A program made the translations under genes and the position numbers. The notes below the pieces were generated by a model that did not search any database, was not told the origin of the DNA, and saw only the letters and a list, made by a program, of their open reading frames with translations. A stretch of DNA of 64,000 bases from Sphingomonas sp. LY54. Its GTDB lineage: Bacteria > Pseudomonadota > Alphaproteobacteria > Sphingomonadales > Sphingomonadaceae. Location of the stretch: positions 2,005,501 to 2,069,500 of the forward strand of contig NZ_CP141588.1 in NCBI RefSeq assembly GCF_035594035.1, written 5' to 3'. Positions 51,446 through 60,276 of this stretch are shown piece by piece; the stretch's first letter is position 1; each line of letters begins with the position of its first letter.

Positions 51446-53959
51446 ATGAGCGACTACGCCCGGGCGCCCCTTGCCGCCATCCTCGGTCCGACCAACACTG
51501 GAAAGACCCATCTGGCCGTCGAGCGCATGTGCGCCCATTCGAGCGGGATGATCGGATTCCCGCTGCGACTACTGGCGCGCGAGGTCTACGACCGGGTCGT
51601 CAAATTGAAGGGCGAGAGCCGGGTCGCCCTGATCACCGGCGAGGAGAAAATCCTGCCGAAGGACGCGCGCTGGTTCCTTTGCACGGCGGAATCGATGCCG
51701 ATGGAGCGCGATTTCGCGTTCGTCGCGCTCGACGAGGCGCAGCTCGGCGCCGATCCCGAGCGCGGCCATGTCTTCACCGATCGGATGCTGCACGCCCGCG
51801 GCCGCGAGGAGACGATGATCCTCGGCTCCGAAGCGTTGAAGCCGATGGTGCGGGCTTTGCTGCCCAAGGCCGAGATCATCAGCCGGCCGCGTTTCTCGAC
51901 CCTGAGCTTTGCCGCTCCGACGAAGCTGTCGCGGCTGCCGCCGCGCTCGGCGATCGTCGCCTTCTCGGCCGAGCAGGTCTATGCGGTCGCCGAGATGCTG
52001 CGCCGGATGCGCGGCGGCGCGGCGGTGGTGATGGGCGCGCTCTCGCCCCGCACCCGCAACGCCCAGGTCGCCATGTACCAGGCCGGCGAGGTCGATTATC
52101 TCGTCGCCACCGACGCAATCGGCATGGGGCTCAACATGGACGTCACCCATGTCGCCTTCGCCGGCCTCGGCAAGTTCGACGGCCGCCGGCGCCGCCGGCT
52201 GACCCCGGCCGAGATGGCGCAGATCGCGGGCCGCGCCGGCCGGCACCAGCGCGACGGCACGTTCGGCACCCTGCTGCTCGACGGCGAGCGCAGCGCCGAA
52301 TTCACGCCCGAGGAGATATCCGCGATCGAGGAACATCGCTTCGCGCCGATGGACTTCCTCTATTGGCGCGAGGGCGAGCCTTCGTTCCGCAGCGTCGAGG
52401 CCCTGGTCCGCGATCTCGAGCGGCGGCCGGGCGAGGCCGGGCTCCGCCCTGCGCCCGAAGCGGTCGATCTTGCCGTGCTGAAGCGCCTTGCCGAGGATCC
52501 CGAGGTGCGCGGCCGCGCCGTGGGCCCGGACCGAGTCCGCCGCTTATGGTCGGCTTGCGGGCTGCCGGATTTCCGCAAGACCGGCCCCGACCATCACGCC
52601 CGCCTCGTCGCGCGCCTCTACGCCTTCCTGACCGAGGGCAATGGCCGCATCCCACAGGGCTGGTATGCCGAGCAGGTCGCCCGGCTCGACAATGTCCAGG
52701 GCGATATCGACACGCTCGCCGACCGCATCGCCGGGGTGCGCACCTGGGCCTATATCGCCCACCGCGCCGACTGGCTGCTCGATCCCGCCGCGATGGCCGA
52801 GCGCACCCGCGAGGTCGAGGAGAAGCTCTCCGACGCGCTGCACGAACGGCTCACCCAGCGCTTTGTTGACCGCCGCACCGCGGTGCTGATGCGCGACGTC
52901 GGCGGCAAGGGCGCGGCCGAATTCCCGGTCCTCGTCGACGAGCAGGGCGAGGTCAGCGTCGGCACCTATCCGATCGGCCGGCTCGAAGGCTTCCATTTCG
53001 AGGTCGATCCGGCCGCGCGCCACGCCGACCGCAAGATGCTGCTCGCCACCGCCGAGCGCCGCCTGGGCGGCGAATTCGAGAAGCGCGCCGCCGCTTTGGT
53101 CGCGGACACCGACGAGCATTTCACCTTGCGGACCGAGGCGGACCAGATCGTCGCCATCCTGTGGCGCGGGCACGAGGTGGCGCGGCTCGGCCCCGGCAAG
53201 AATCTGCTTTCGCCCCGCGTGCTGCTCGACCGCCGCCTCGAGCGCCTGTCGGACCGCGGCCGAGAGGCGGCGATCGCGAGGCTGAAGACCTGGGTCGCGC
53301 ACCAGATCGAGAGCGTGCTCGGCCCGCTCCGCAAGGTCGGCGCCGCCGGCCAGGATCCGGCCCTGCCGCCCGCCGTACGCTCGGTCCTCGCCATGATCGC
53401 CGACGAAGGCGGCAGCCTCGCCCGCTCCGAAGTGGCCGAGGCGCTCGGCCAGGTCCCCAAGGAGCAGCGCCGGCTGATCTCGCGCCTGCGCATCCGCATC
53501 GGCGCGCTCGATCTGTTCATGATCGACCTTCTGAAACCCGAGGCGGTGCGCTGGCGCACGGCGTTGCGGGCCGCCCGCGCCGGCCGGCCGATGCCCTTGC
53601 TGCCGCCGCCGGCAAGCGTCGTGCTCGACACGCCGGGGGAGGAGCGCCGCGCCTTGCTCGGCCGGCTCGGCTTCCGCGCGCTCGGGCCGCAGATGCTGCG
53701 CGTCGACATGGTCGAGCGGCTCGCCCGCCACGCGCACGAGGCGCGCGCCGGCAAGCAGCCGAGCGTCGTCGATGAAGCGCTCGCCACGTCGCTCGGCCTG
53801 CAGCCGCCGGCGGTGGCGCGGCTGATGAAGGATATCGGCTTCCGCCCCTCGTCCGGCGCGGCCGGCTGGGTCTGGAAGGGCCGCGGCCGCAAGCGCCCGG
53901 AGCCCAGGCACGATCCCTCGCACGCCTTCGCGGCGCTGGCCGGGCTGCGGCGTGGCTGA
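51446..53959 (+). CDS. SUV3-like DExH-box helicase
   Basis: An 837-residue superfamily 2 helicase. Walker A is GPTNTGKT (residues 14-21), followed by motif II DEAQ, the LGPTNTGKTHLAVERM start typical of SUV3-like proteins, and motif VI QIAGRAGRHQ(R)DG. The C-terminal third (after residue 500) contains an SUV3-type region and basic stretches. The mitochondrial relative unwinds RNA in the degradosome, so an RNA role is likely. It leads the conserved cluster helicase-S4-fdxA-carD and overlaps the S4 gene by 8 bases. Confidence 0.93.
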   Translation: MSDYARAPLAAILGPTNTGKTHLAVERMCAHSSGMIGFPLRLLAREVYDRVVKLKGESRVALITGEEKILPKDARWFLCTAESMPMERDFAFVALDEAQLGADPERGHVFTDRMLHARGREETMILGSEALKPMVRALLPKAEIISRPRFSTLSFAAPTKLSRLPPRSAIVAFSAEQVYAVAEMLRRMRGGAAVVMGALSPRTRNAQVAMYQAGEVDYLVATDAIGMGLNMDVTHVAFAGLGKFDGRRRRRLTPAEMAQIAGRAGRHQRDGTFGTLLLDGERSAEFTPEEISAIEEHRFAPMDFLYWREGEPSFRSVEALVRDLERRPGEAGLRPAPEAVDLAVLKRLAEDPEVRGRAVGPDRVRRLWSACGLPDFRKTGPDHHARLVARLYAFLTEGNGRIPQGWYAEQVARLDNVQGDIDTLADRIAGVRTWAYIAHRADWLLDPAAMAERTREVEEKLSDALHERLTQRFVDRRTAVLMRDVGGKGAAEFPVLVDEQGEVSVGTYPIGRLEGFHFEVDPAARHADRKMLLATAERRLGGEFEKRAAALVADTDEHFTLRTEADQIVAILWRGHEVARLGPGKNLLSPRVLLDRRLERLSDRGREAAIARLKTWVAHQIESVLGPLRKVGAAGQDPALPPAVRSVLAMIADEGGSLARSEVAEALGQVPKEQRRLISRLRIRIGALDLFMIDLLKPEAVRWRTALRAARAGRPMPLLPPPASVVLDTPGEERRALLGRLGFRALGPQMLRVDMVERLARHAHEARAGKQPSVVDEALATSLGLQPPAVARLMKDIGFRPSSGAAGWVWKGRGRKRPEPRHDPSHAFAALAGLRRG

Positions 53960-54257
53960 GACGATCCGGCTCGACCGCTTCCTGTGGTTCGCGCGGATCG
54001 TGAAGACGCGCGGGCTGGCGCAGCAGCTGGCCGAAGGCGGCCGGCTCCGCCTCTCTGGCCGGGTCGTCGATCGCGCCCACGCCGCGGTCCGGGTCGGTGA
54101 CGTGCTGAGTTTGGCCGTCCGCGGCCAGGTACGGGTGCTGCGCGTCGAGAAACTGCCGCTCCGCCGCGGCCCGCCGGCCGAGGCTGCCCTTCTCTACAGC
54201 GAAGTTTCGTCCGTCCCGCGCGACCAGCCGTTGACGAGCGAAGGCGGCGGGGACTAG
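53952..54257 (+). CDS. S4 domain RNA-binding protein (Hsp15-like)
   Basis: A 101-residue protein with an N-terminal S4 RNA-binding domain ([16 protein letters not shown], then [15 protein letters not shown]) and a short basic tail. Relatives include Hsp15 (HslR), which rescues stalled 50S subunits. It starts at a GTG inside the end of the helicase gene, so translation is coupled. Confidence 0.9.
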   Translation: MAETIRLDRFLWFARIVKTRGLAQQLAEGGRLRLSGRVVDRAHAAVRVGDVLSLAVRGQVRVLRVEKLPLRRGPPAEAALLYSEVSSVPRDQPLTSEGGGD

Positions 54258-54286
54258 GGATTCCCTGTCCTCAGGAGAGCTTCTTC

Positions 54287-54625
54287 ATGACGTACGTGGT
54301 CACCGACGCCTGCATCCGCTGCAAATATATGGATTGCGTGGAAGTTTGTCCGGTCGACTGCTTCTACGAAGGCGAGAATATGCTGGTGATCAATCCCAGC
54401 GAATGCATCGACTGCGGCGTCTGCGAGCCCGAATGCCCGGCCGAGGCGATCCTGCCCGATACCGAGACCGGCCTCGAGAAATGGCTCGAGGTCAACGCCA
54501 CCTATTCCGCCGAATGGCCGAACATCACCCGCAAGCGCGAGGCCCCGACCGACGCCGACGAGCATAAGGGCGAAGAGGGCAAGTTCGAGAAATATTTCAC
54601 GACCGAGCCCGGCCAGGGCGACTGA
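54287..54625 (+). CDS. fdxA: 7Fe-8S ferredoxin FdxA
   Basis: A 112-residue electron carrier. The N-terminal bis-cluster ferredoxin fold has CIRCKYMDC (Cys9, 12, 17) and Cys21, then [11 protein letters not shown] (Cys40, 43, 46, 50). Cys12 followed by a wider gap and Asp16 fits the [3Fe-4S]/[4Fe-4S] (7Fe) type. A C-terminal helical extension ([19 protein letters not shown]) is typical of alphaproteobacterial FdxA. An AGGAGA site lies 8 bases upstream. The redox partner is not known. Confidence 0.95.
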   Translation: MTYVVTDACIRCKYMDCVEVCPVDCFYEGENMLVINPSECIDCGVCEPECPAEAILPDTETGLEKWLEVNATYSAEWPNITRKREAPTDADEHKGEEGKFEKYFTTEPGQGD

Positions 54626-54873
54626 CCCGGCTGCCCGCGCAGTCATCGAACTGCAAGCTCGGGGCGGTAGGCCCTGAGAGATATCGGACGAATCGCACCG
54701 CGGCGCCTAGCTTTTGCGGGCAACCTTTGCTATATACACGCCATCGAAGCGGGTGCTGGCGCATCCGCATTTTGGTGATCTAGAAGAATCGCCGCAATTC
54801 ATGACCGGTCCGCATCGTGGGGAGAAGCGGTTTCGTGCATCTTGCGGCTGTCTCCACGGAAAGGTCCACATTC

Positions 54874-55410
54874 ATGGCAGCGAAGGCGTTGAACTTCGAC
54901 GTTGGCGATTACGTAGTTTACCCCAAGCACGGCGTTGGCCGTGTTGTCGAACTGCAGAGCACCGACATCGCCGGCATGCAGCTTGAACTCTACGTACTGC
55001 GTTTCGAGAAGGAAAAGATGACGCTGCGCGTTCCGACCAACAAGGCGGAAAGCGTCGGCATGCGCAAGCTTTCGTCCGACAAGACGATGCAGGAAGCGCT
55101 CGCCACCCTCAAGGGCAAGCCCAAGGTGAAGCGCACCATGTGGTCGCGTCGCGCCCAGGAATATGAAGCGAAGATCAATTCGGGCGACCTCGTGTCGATC
55201 GCCGAAGTGACGCGCGACCTGTTCCGCGCCGACGACCAGCCCGAGCAGAGCTACTCCGAGCGCCAGATCTTCGAAGCCGCTTCGAGCCGCCTCGCGCGCG
55301 AGCTGGCGGCGATGGAGCATGTCGACGAGCCCAAGGCGCTCGAGAAGATCCTCGAGATTCTCAACAAGGCGGCCGCCATCTACAACAAGGACAAGGTCGT
55401 CGAGAAGTAA
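54874..55410 (+). CDS. CarD family transcriptional regulator
   Basis: A 178-residue protein of the CarD/CdnL family. The N-terminal Tudor-like RNA-polymerase interaction domain (FDVGDYVVYPKHGVGRVVEL) is followed by a helical C-terminal domain with KPKVKRTMWSRRAQEYEAK. Such proteins stabilise open complexes at ribosomal and housekeeping promoters. The start at 54874 has GGAAAGG upstream. A 248-base gap before it likely holds its own promoter, which I could not define. An intrinsic terminator follows. Confidence 0.95.
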   Translation: MAAKALNFDVGDYVVYPKHGVGRVVELQSTDIAGMQLELYVLRFEKEKMTLRVPTNKAESVGMRKLSSDKTMQEALATLKGKPKVKRTMWSRRAQEYEAKINSGDLVSIAEVTRDLFRADDQPEQSYSERQIFEAASSRLARELAAMEHVDEPKALEKILEILNKAAAIYNKDKVVEK

Positions 55411-55432
55411 GACTTCCCGCAATACCGGATTC

Positions 55433-55465
55433 AAAAAGGGCGGCCCGCAACGGCCGCCCTTTTTC
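55433..55465 (+). terminator. intrinsic terminator after carD
   Basis: A perfect 8-bp stem (GGGCGGCC at 55438-55445, GGCCGCCC at 55452-55459) with a 6-base loop, preceded by an A-run and followed by TTTTTC. Confidence 0.88.
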
Positions 55466-55525
55466 ATGTTGCCGTCCACCTTACGCCTGTGTATTATTCC
55501 GACAACACAGTCGAGGGGAACAACG

Positions 55526-56248
55526 ATGCGTACCGCAATGATTCTGGCTTCCACGATCGCTTTGGCGGCCTGCGGCATGGTCGCCGATGCGCGGGAGAAT
55601 GGTGATGCCGGTCCGGTCACGCAGCGCAATTTCTCGGTCGCGGGCTTCGATTCCGTCTCGCTCGGCGGCCCGCACAACGTCATCGTCAAGGTCGGCCCCG
55701 CCGCCTCGGTGCGCGCGGAGGGCCCGGCCGGCGAGCTCGACCGGCTCGAGGTCGAGGTCAAGGACGGCGACCTCAAGATCCGCACCAAGAAGGGCAAATG
55801 GTTCGGCAGCTCGAAGGGCAAGCCCGTCACTGTCTACGTCACCACCCCCCGCCTCGGCAGCGCCGCGATCGGCGGCTCGGGCGACATGAAGATCGACCGC
55901 GTCGAGGGCACGCGGTTCGCGGCCGCGATCGGCGGCTCGGGCGACATGGACATAGCGTCGCTGAAGGTCGACGAGGCAAGCTTCTCGATCGGCGGCTCCG
56001 GCGCCATCCGCGCCGCGGGCAGCGCAGCCAAGACCAACGTGTCGATCGCCGGCTCGGGCGACATCGATATTTCCGGGGTCGAAAGCCGCACGGCATCGGT
56101 CTCGATCGCGGGCTCCGGCGACGTCAAGGCGCGGGCGAGCGACACGGCCAGCGTCTCGATCGTCGGTTCGGGTGACGTCGAGATGGCCGGCGGCGCCAAG
56201 TGCAAGGTCAGCAAGATGGGCGCCGGCGACGTGCGCTGCGGAGCCTGA
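55526..56248 (+). CDS. head-GIN (DUF2807) lipoprotein
   Basis: A 240-residue predicted lipoprotein (signal STIALAAC, Cys at about 17). The mature part is a beta-helix of DUF2807 type: repeated IGGSGDM and SIAGSGDI turns at steps of roughly 18-20 residues. The ATG at 55526 has GAGGGGAA 8 bases upstream. Its role is unknown, perhaps an adhesive or sensor-like scaffold. The next gene encodes a paralogue. Confidence 0.88.
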   Translation: MRTAMILASTIALAACGMVADARENGDAGPVTQRNFSVAGFDSVSLGGPHNVIVKVGPAASVRAEGPAGELDRLEVEVKDGDLKIRTKKGKWFGSSKGKPVTVYVTTPRLGSAAIGGSGDMKIDRVEGTRFAAAIGGSGDMDIASLKVDEASFSIGGSGAIRAAGSAAKTNVSIAGSGDIDISGVESRTASVSIAGSGDVKARASDTASVSIVGSGDVEMAGGAKCKVSKMGAGDVRCGA

Positions 56249-56278
56249 TCCTTATCGATCGTTAACCATCTCGGGGGC

Positions 56279-56989
56279 ATGATCGCAGCCATGAACCGGA
56301 TCATGCCCCTTTTTCTCGCCTGCGCCGCCGCCGCCGCGCCAGCCTCGGCCGCCGACCGCCGCTTCACCGTCACCGATTTCGATCGCGTCCAGGTCGAAGG
56401 GCCGTTCGAGGTTGTGCTCGTCACCGGCAAGGCGCCGTCCGCGGTCGCGACCGGCGACAGCCAAGCCGCGCTCGACCGCGTTTCGGTCGATGTCCAGGGG
56501 CGCACCCTGCGCGTGCGCGCCAATGCCTCGGCCTGGGGAGGCTATCCCGGCAAAAGCGCTGGCAGCGCGCGCCTTACCCTCTCCACGCACGATGTGCGCG
56601 CCGTCACCGTCGCCGGCTCGGGCATGCTCGACGTGAACCGCGTCCGCGCGATGCGCTTCGATGCCGCTTTGTCCGGCACCGGCCGGCTCGGCATCGCTTC
56701 GATGGAGGCCGACACTTTGATGGTCGGCCTGATCGGCTCCGGCACGATCGCGATGGCCGGCAAGGCCAAGGCTCTGCGCGCCACCGTCCAGGGCGCGGGC
56801 AATTTCGAGGCCCCGGGCCTCGTCGTCGAGGATCTCGACCTCAACGCGGCCACTACCGGCACGATCGCTGTCACCGCGCGGCGCACCGCCAAGGTGACCT
56901 CGCAAGGCGTCGGCGAAGTCCAGGTGCTCGGCAAACCCGCCTGCACCATCCAACAGCGCGGCCCCGGCCCGGTCGCCTGCGGGGATTAG
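56279..56989 (+). CDS. head-GIN (DUF2807) secreted protein
   Basis: A 236-residue paralogue of the preceding protein, with a cleavable signal peptide (MPLFLACAAAAAPASA) and DUF2807-type beta-helix repeats (VAGSGMLDV, LSGTGRLGI, LIGSGTIAM, QGAGNFEA). The start may be the ATG at 56279 or the one at 56291. The Shine-Dalgarno-like GGGGG fits neither spacing well. It is 30 bases after the first copy and likely cotranscribed with it. Confidence 0.85.
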   Translation: MIAAMNRIMPLFLACAAAAAPASAADRRFTVTDFDRVQVEGPFEVVLVTGKAPSAVATGDSQAALDRVSVDVQGRTLRVRANASAWGGYPGKSAGSARLTLSTHDVRAVTVAGSGMLDVNRVRAMRFDAALSGTGRLGIASMEADTLMVGLIGSGTIAMAGKAKALRATVQGAGNFEAPGLVVEDLDLNAATTGTIAVTARRTAKVTSQGVGEVQVLGKPACTIQQRGPGPVACGD

Positions 56990-57000
56990 AGCGTCGCCTT

Positions 57001-57048
57001 CTTCCCTCCCTGGAAGGGAGGGGTTGGGGGTGGGTCCCGCCGAGGCAC
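57001..57048. repeat. GC-rich intergenic repeat, copy A
   Basis: CCTCCCTGGAAGGGAGGGGT and then TGGGGGTGGGTCCCGCCGAG form a block with an internal CCCTCC/GGAGGG palindrome. A second copy in the same orientation is at 57622-57670. The two copies flank a lipoprotein gene of unlike base composition. Confidence 0.65.
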
Positions 57049-57161
57049 TCGGGAGGCCATCAGCCTGATCGCTCGTTCGACCTTGTTGCGTTCCGAACCA
57101 TTGCCTCACTGTCCGCTCCGGCCCATTGCGAGCATGGGCTGAATGCCATTACCCTTGAGCG

Positions 57162-57524
57162 ATGTCGCTGCGGAAAAACCGTGTTGTCGTATTAGCCGTG
57201 GTGGCGGCACTTGTGCTGATTAGCGCGTGCGAGCGGCCTATCCAGAACCCCACGAAGCTTAGCGCGATCAAAGTCGAAGCGCAGATGCTCATGAAAGCCC
57301 ATCCAGTTGCCGCGGAGATCACGCGAGCCCAATGGCCGCCCGCAGTTGCCAGCCTTAAGCCCGAGTTCGTGACAATCGACCCGGATGGCCTGCATATAAC
57401 GACGCGCGCCTATTTTGATGGCGGTTGGGGGTATTTCGTCCCCCGAAAATCCGGCCCGCTGCCGGAGCCTGTCGGAAGATTCGAAAAGGTCGCGGACGGC
57501 GTCTTTTGGTGGCATCCTTACTGA
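57162..57524 (+). CDS. hypothetical lipoprotein, possibly acquired
   Basis: A 120-residue protein with a clear lipoprotein signal (VVAALVLISAC, Cys23). The mature part is about 97 residues and ends in FWWHPY. I recognise no family. Its base composition is clearly lower in G+C than its neighbours and it uses codons such as TTA, GTA and AAA that are scarce around it. Direct repeats (57001 and 57622) flank it. These traits suggest horizontal gain, but it is a single short gene. Confidence 0.6.
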   Translation: MSLRKNRVVVLAVVAALVLISACERPIQNPTKLSAIKVEAQMLMKAHPVAAEITRAQWPPAVASLKPEFVTIDPDGLHITTRAYFDGGWGYFVPRKSGPLPEPVGRFEKVADGVFWWHPY

Positions 57525-57621
57525 ACTCACATCTGAAGAGACGACGGCAAGCCTGTCCGACCAGTATCCTTTCCGCCCATCGCGGATATTCACGGCTGCT
57601 CATCTAACCGAAGCGCTTGCC

Positions 57622-57671
57622 TAGCCTCCCTCCCTTGCAGGGAAGGACTGGGGGGTGGGCCCGCCGAGACA
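57622..57671. repeat. GC-rich intergenic repeat, copy B
   Basis: CCTCCCTCCCTTGCAGGGAA followed by GGGGGGTGGGCCCGCCGAGA repeats the block at 57001, in the same orientation, with a few changes. Confidence 0.65.
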
Positions 57672-57687
57672 TTCGGCGCCGCATGCC

Positions 57688-57764
57688 GTCATTGCGAGGC
57701 GCGGCAATCCAGCCCGCACCGGTCGTCGCGTCGATCGCTGGATTGCTTCGCTGCGCTCGCAATG
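57688..57764. repeat. TCATTGCGAG-type palindromic repeat
   Basis: GTCATTGCGAGGCGCGGCAA begins at 57688, and the inverted end GCTTCGCTGCGCTCGCAATG closes the unit at 57764. It is the same family as the element at 63600. Such elements are widespread between genes in alphaproteobacteria (from memory). Confidence 0.7.
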
Positions 57765-57805
57765 CTGCAAGGGCGGTCCGGCTCGCCACTGCTTGCCTGC
57801 AGCGC

Positions 57806-58210
57806 CTAGATCAGCCCCAGCGCCGCCAGCTTGATCGCCAGGTTCGGGGGCAGGCTCGCCAGGCCTTCGTCGTCGCCGTCGAAATCCTGCGGCGCGTCCT
57901 CGGCGGCGAGATAGCGCCAGCCCTGGTGGGCGCGCTTGGCGATCGCCTTCACCGGCACCAGATTGGGATCGAGGCGGATGATCGTGCGCCGGTCGTCGCC
58001 CTCGCCGAAGCCGAGGATGGTCTGGCGCGCGCACAGGCGGTGCTTGATGATCCAGTAGATCGATCCGCCGATCAGCTCGTCGGCGCGCTTGGGCATGAAG
58101 CGCGTGACGATCGGCACACAGCCGTCCTTCAGCCGCGCTTCCTGCCGCCTGCGCAAAGTGTCGAAGCTCGCGCAGCCGACCGCGACCTTGCTGATGTTGA
58201 GGGAAGGCAT
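57806..58210 (-). CDS. DUF1489 family protein
   Basis: A 134-residue soluble protein. It matches DUF1489 by KVAVGCASFDTLRRRQ near the N-terminus, FMPKRADELIGGSIYWIIKH and LGFGEGDDRRTIIRLDP. The family is restricted to alphaproteobacteria and has no known function. It lies 41 bases after the mgtE start region on the same strand and is likely transcribed with mgtE. Confidence 0.9.
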   Translation of the reverse strand: MPSLNISKVAVGCASFDTLRRRQEARLKDGCVPIVTRFMPKRADELIGGSIYWIIKHRLCARQTILGFGEGDDRRTIIRLDPNLVPVKAIAKRAHQGWRYLAAEDAPQDFDGDDEGLASLPPNLAIKLAALGLI

Positions 58211-58251
58211 AAGCCGCCGTCTAGCGCCGCAGTCCCTGTCGGATCAACCGC

Positions 58252-59676
58252 TTAGCCGACCAGCCCCGTCGCCACGGCGAGGCCGAGGAAGGCGAAGAAG
58301 CCCATCGAATCGGTGATCATCGTGACGAACACCGATGAGGCGACCGCCGGGTCCTGGTCGAAGCGCTCGAGCAGCACCGGCACCACGACCCCGGCGAGGC
58401 CTGCGATCGCTATGTTGATCAGCATCGCCGCGGCGATGACCCCGCCCAGCGGCGCATTCCAGAAGACCAGCCCCGCACCCACCCCGATCAGGATCGCGAT
58501 CGTGACGCCGTTCAGCAAAGCGATCCGGATCTCGCGCGAGATGGTGCGCCAGGTGTTCGAGCGCGTCAGCTGGTTCATGGCGAGCGCGCGCACGGCCACC
58601 GCCATCGTCTGCGTGCCGGCATTGCCGCCGATCGAGGCGACGATCGGCATCAGCACGGCGAGCGCCACCATCTGTTCGATCGCGGCTCCGAACAAGGCGA
58701 TGATGGTCGAGGCGACGAGCGCGGTGCCGAGATTGGCGATCAGCCAGCGCACCCGCGCGCGGTAACTGTCGCGGATCGGCTCGTTGATGTCGCCCTCGCC
58801 GGCGCCGGAGAGGAGCAGCACGTCCTCGGCCGCTTCCTCCTGGATGATGTGGACGATGTCGTCGACGGTGATCATGCCGACCAGCCGCCCCGACTGGTCG
58901 ACCACGGCCGCCGAGATCAACGCATATTTCTGGAACCGCAGCGCCACCTCTTCCTGGTCCATGTCGACCGGGATCAGGGTCTGCTCGCGCTGCATCAGGT
59001 CGGTCATCTTGAACTTGCGCGGCGTGCGCAGGATCCAGCTCAATTGCACCGTGCCGATCGGGTGATGCTGGGGGTCGACGACGAACACTTCCCAGAAATC
59101 GGTGGTGAGATGGTCGCCGGACCGGAGGTAGTCGATCACCTGGCCGACGGTCCAATGCTCGGGCACCGCGATCAGGTCGCGCTGCATCAGGCGGCCGGCC
59201 GATTCCTCGGGGAAGGTCAGCGCCTCCTCGATCGCGGCGCGGTCGTCCGGGTCGAGCGCGCGCAGCACGGCGCGCTGCTCGGATTCCTCCAAATCCTCGA
59301 TCAGGGCGACCGCGTCGTCGGTCTCGAGCTGGCCGGCAATGTCGGCGACTTCGTGCGGCTCGAGCGCCTCGATCAGCTCCTCGCGCACCCAGTCGTTCAT
59401 CTCGGCGAAGACGTCGGCGTCGAGCAGGTCGGAGACCGTCGCCGCCAGCGCCCGGCGCTCGTCGCGGTCGAGGATCTCGAACAGGTCGGCGACGTCGGCC
59501 GGGTGGAGCGGTTCCACCAGGGCGCGCGCGCCGTCGCCGTCGCCGGCATGGACATGGTCCATGACGTCGCGGACGAAGGCGTGCTTCAGCCGGTCGTCCT
59601 CGTCGTGCAGGGTCTCCGGCGGTTCCGGGACCCCGGGCGCGGGGAAGGCGGGCGTTTCGAGTTCGCTGTCGCTCAT
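58252..59676 (-). CDS. mgtE: magnesium transporter MgtE
   Basis: A 474-residue inner-membrane Mg2+ channel. The N-terminal MgtE_N superhelix (about 30-130) is followed by two CBS domains (about 145-270; VDQSGRLVGMITVDDIVHII) and five membrane helices from about 300. Key phrases are PIVASIGGNAGTQTMAVAVR and GLVFWNAPLGG. The cytoplasmic domains sense Mg2+ in the known structures. No Mg2+-type riboswitch is visible upstream. DUF1489 follows. Confidence 0.95.
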   Translation of the reverse strand: MSDSELETPAFPAPGVPEPPETLHDEDDRLKHAFVRDVMDHVHAGDGDGARALVEPLHPADVADLFEILDRDERRALAATVSDLLDADVFAEMNDWVREELIEALEPHEVADIAGQLETDDAVALIEDLEESEQRAVLRALDPDDRAAIEEALTFPEESAGRLMQRDLIAVPEHWTVGQVIDYLRSGDHLTTDFWEVFVVDPQHHPIGTVQLSWILRTPRKFKMTDLMQREQTLIPVDMDQEEVALRFQKYALISAAVVDQSGRLVGMITVDDIVHIIQEEAAEDVLLLSGAGEGDINEPIRDSYRARVRWLIANLGTALVASTIIALFGAAIEQMVALAVLMPIVASIGGNAGTQTMAVAVRALAMNQLTRSNTWRTISREIRIALLNGVTIAILIGVGAGLVFWNAPLGGVIAAAMLINIAIAGLAGVVVPVLLERFDQDPAVASSVFVTMITDSMGFFAFLGLAVATGLVG

Positions 59677-59811
59677 CGCCTCTCCTGATGTGTGGCCAAC
59701 CGCCTCCTAGGGCGGCTGGCCGCGCCTGTCGATATTTCCGATGCGGCGAGGGGTGGCGCAATTCCGCCCCCGGCTTTAAGTCGCTCGGCAACGCATGACA
59801 GGAGACCCGAC

Positions 59812-60273
59812 ATGGCCGACGAACTCAACACCCTGGTCCTTTCCCTCGACAGCGGCGGCGACGTCGTCATCAAGCTTCGCCCCGATCTCGCGCCCGGCCA
59901 TGTCGAGCGGATCAAGGAGCTGACCCAGGAAGGCTTTTACGACGGCGTCATCTTCCACCGCGTGATCGACGGCTTCATGGCGCAGGGCGGCGATCCGACC
60001 GGCACCGGCATGGGCGGCTCCGACAAGCCCGACCTCAAGGCCGAGTTCAGCCGCGAGCCGCACGTCCGCGGCGTCGCCTCGATGGCGCGCGCGCAGAACC
60101 CGAACTCGGCCAACAGCCAGTTCTTCATCTGCTTCGACGACGCCCGCTTCCTCGACGGCCAATATACCGTGTGGGGCGAGGTCACCGAGGGCATGGAGCA
60201 TGTCGACGCGCTGCCCAAGGGTGAGCCGCCGCGCGAGCCGGGCAAGATCGTCAAGGCGAGCCTGCGCGCCTGA
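59812..60273 (+). CDS. cyclophilin-type peptidylprolyl isomerase
   Basis: A 153-residue cytoplasmic cyclophilin. It has FYDGVIFHRVIDGFMAQGGD, the diagnostic active-site stretch with Phe/Arg, MARAQNPNSANSQFFIC and the WGEVTEGMEHVDAL loop. No signal peptide is present, and the ATG at 59812 has AGGAGA upstream. It is followed 3 bases later by an SDR gene with a TTG start. Confidence 0.94.
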   Translation: MADELNTLVLSLDSGGDVVIKLRPDLAPGHVERIKELTQEGFYDGVIFHRVIDGFMAQGGDPTGTGMGGSDKPDLKAEFSREPHVRGVASMARAQNPNSANSQFFICFDDARFLDGQYTVWGEVTEGMEHVDALPKGEPPREPGKIVKASLRA

Positions 60274-60276
60274 GCC

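Noticed and set aside
54626..54873. A small open frame (from 54714) upstream of carD
   Set aside because: No ribosome site and a composition unlike protein. I take the stretch as a leader/promoter region.
59677..59811. Mg2+-sensing riboswitch upstream of mgtE
   Set aside because: The gap is short, shared with a divergent gene, and has no M-box- or ykkC-like structure that I can recognise.
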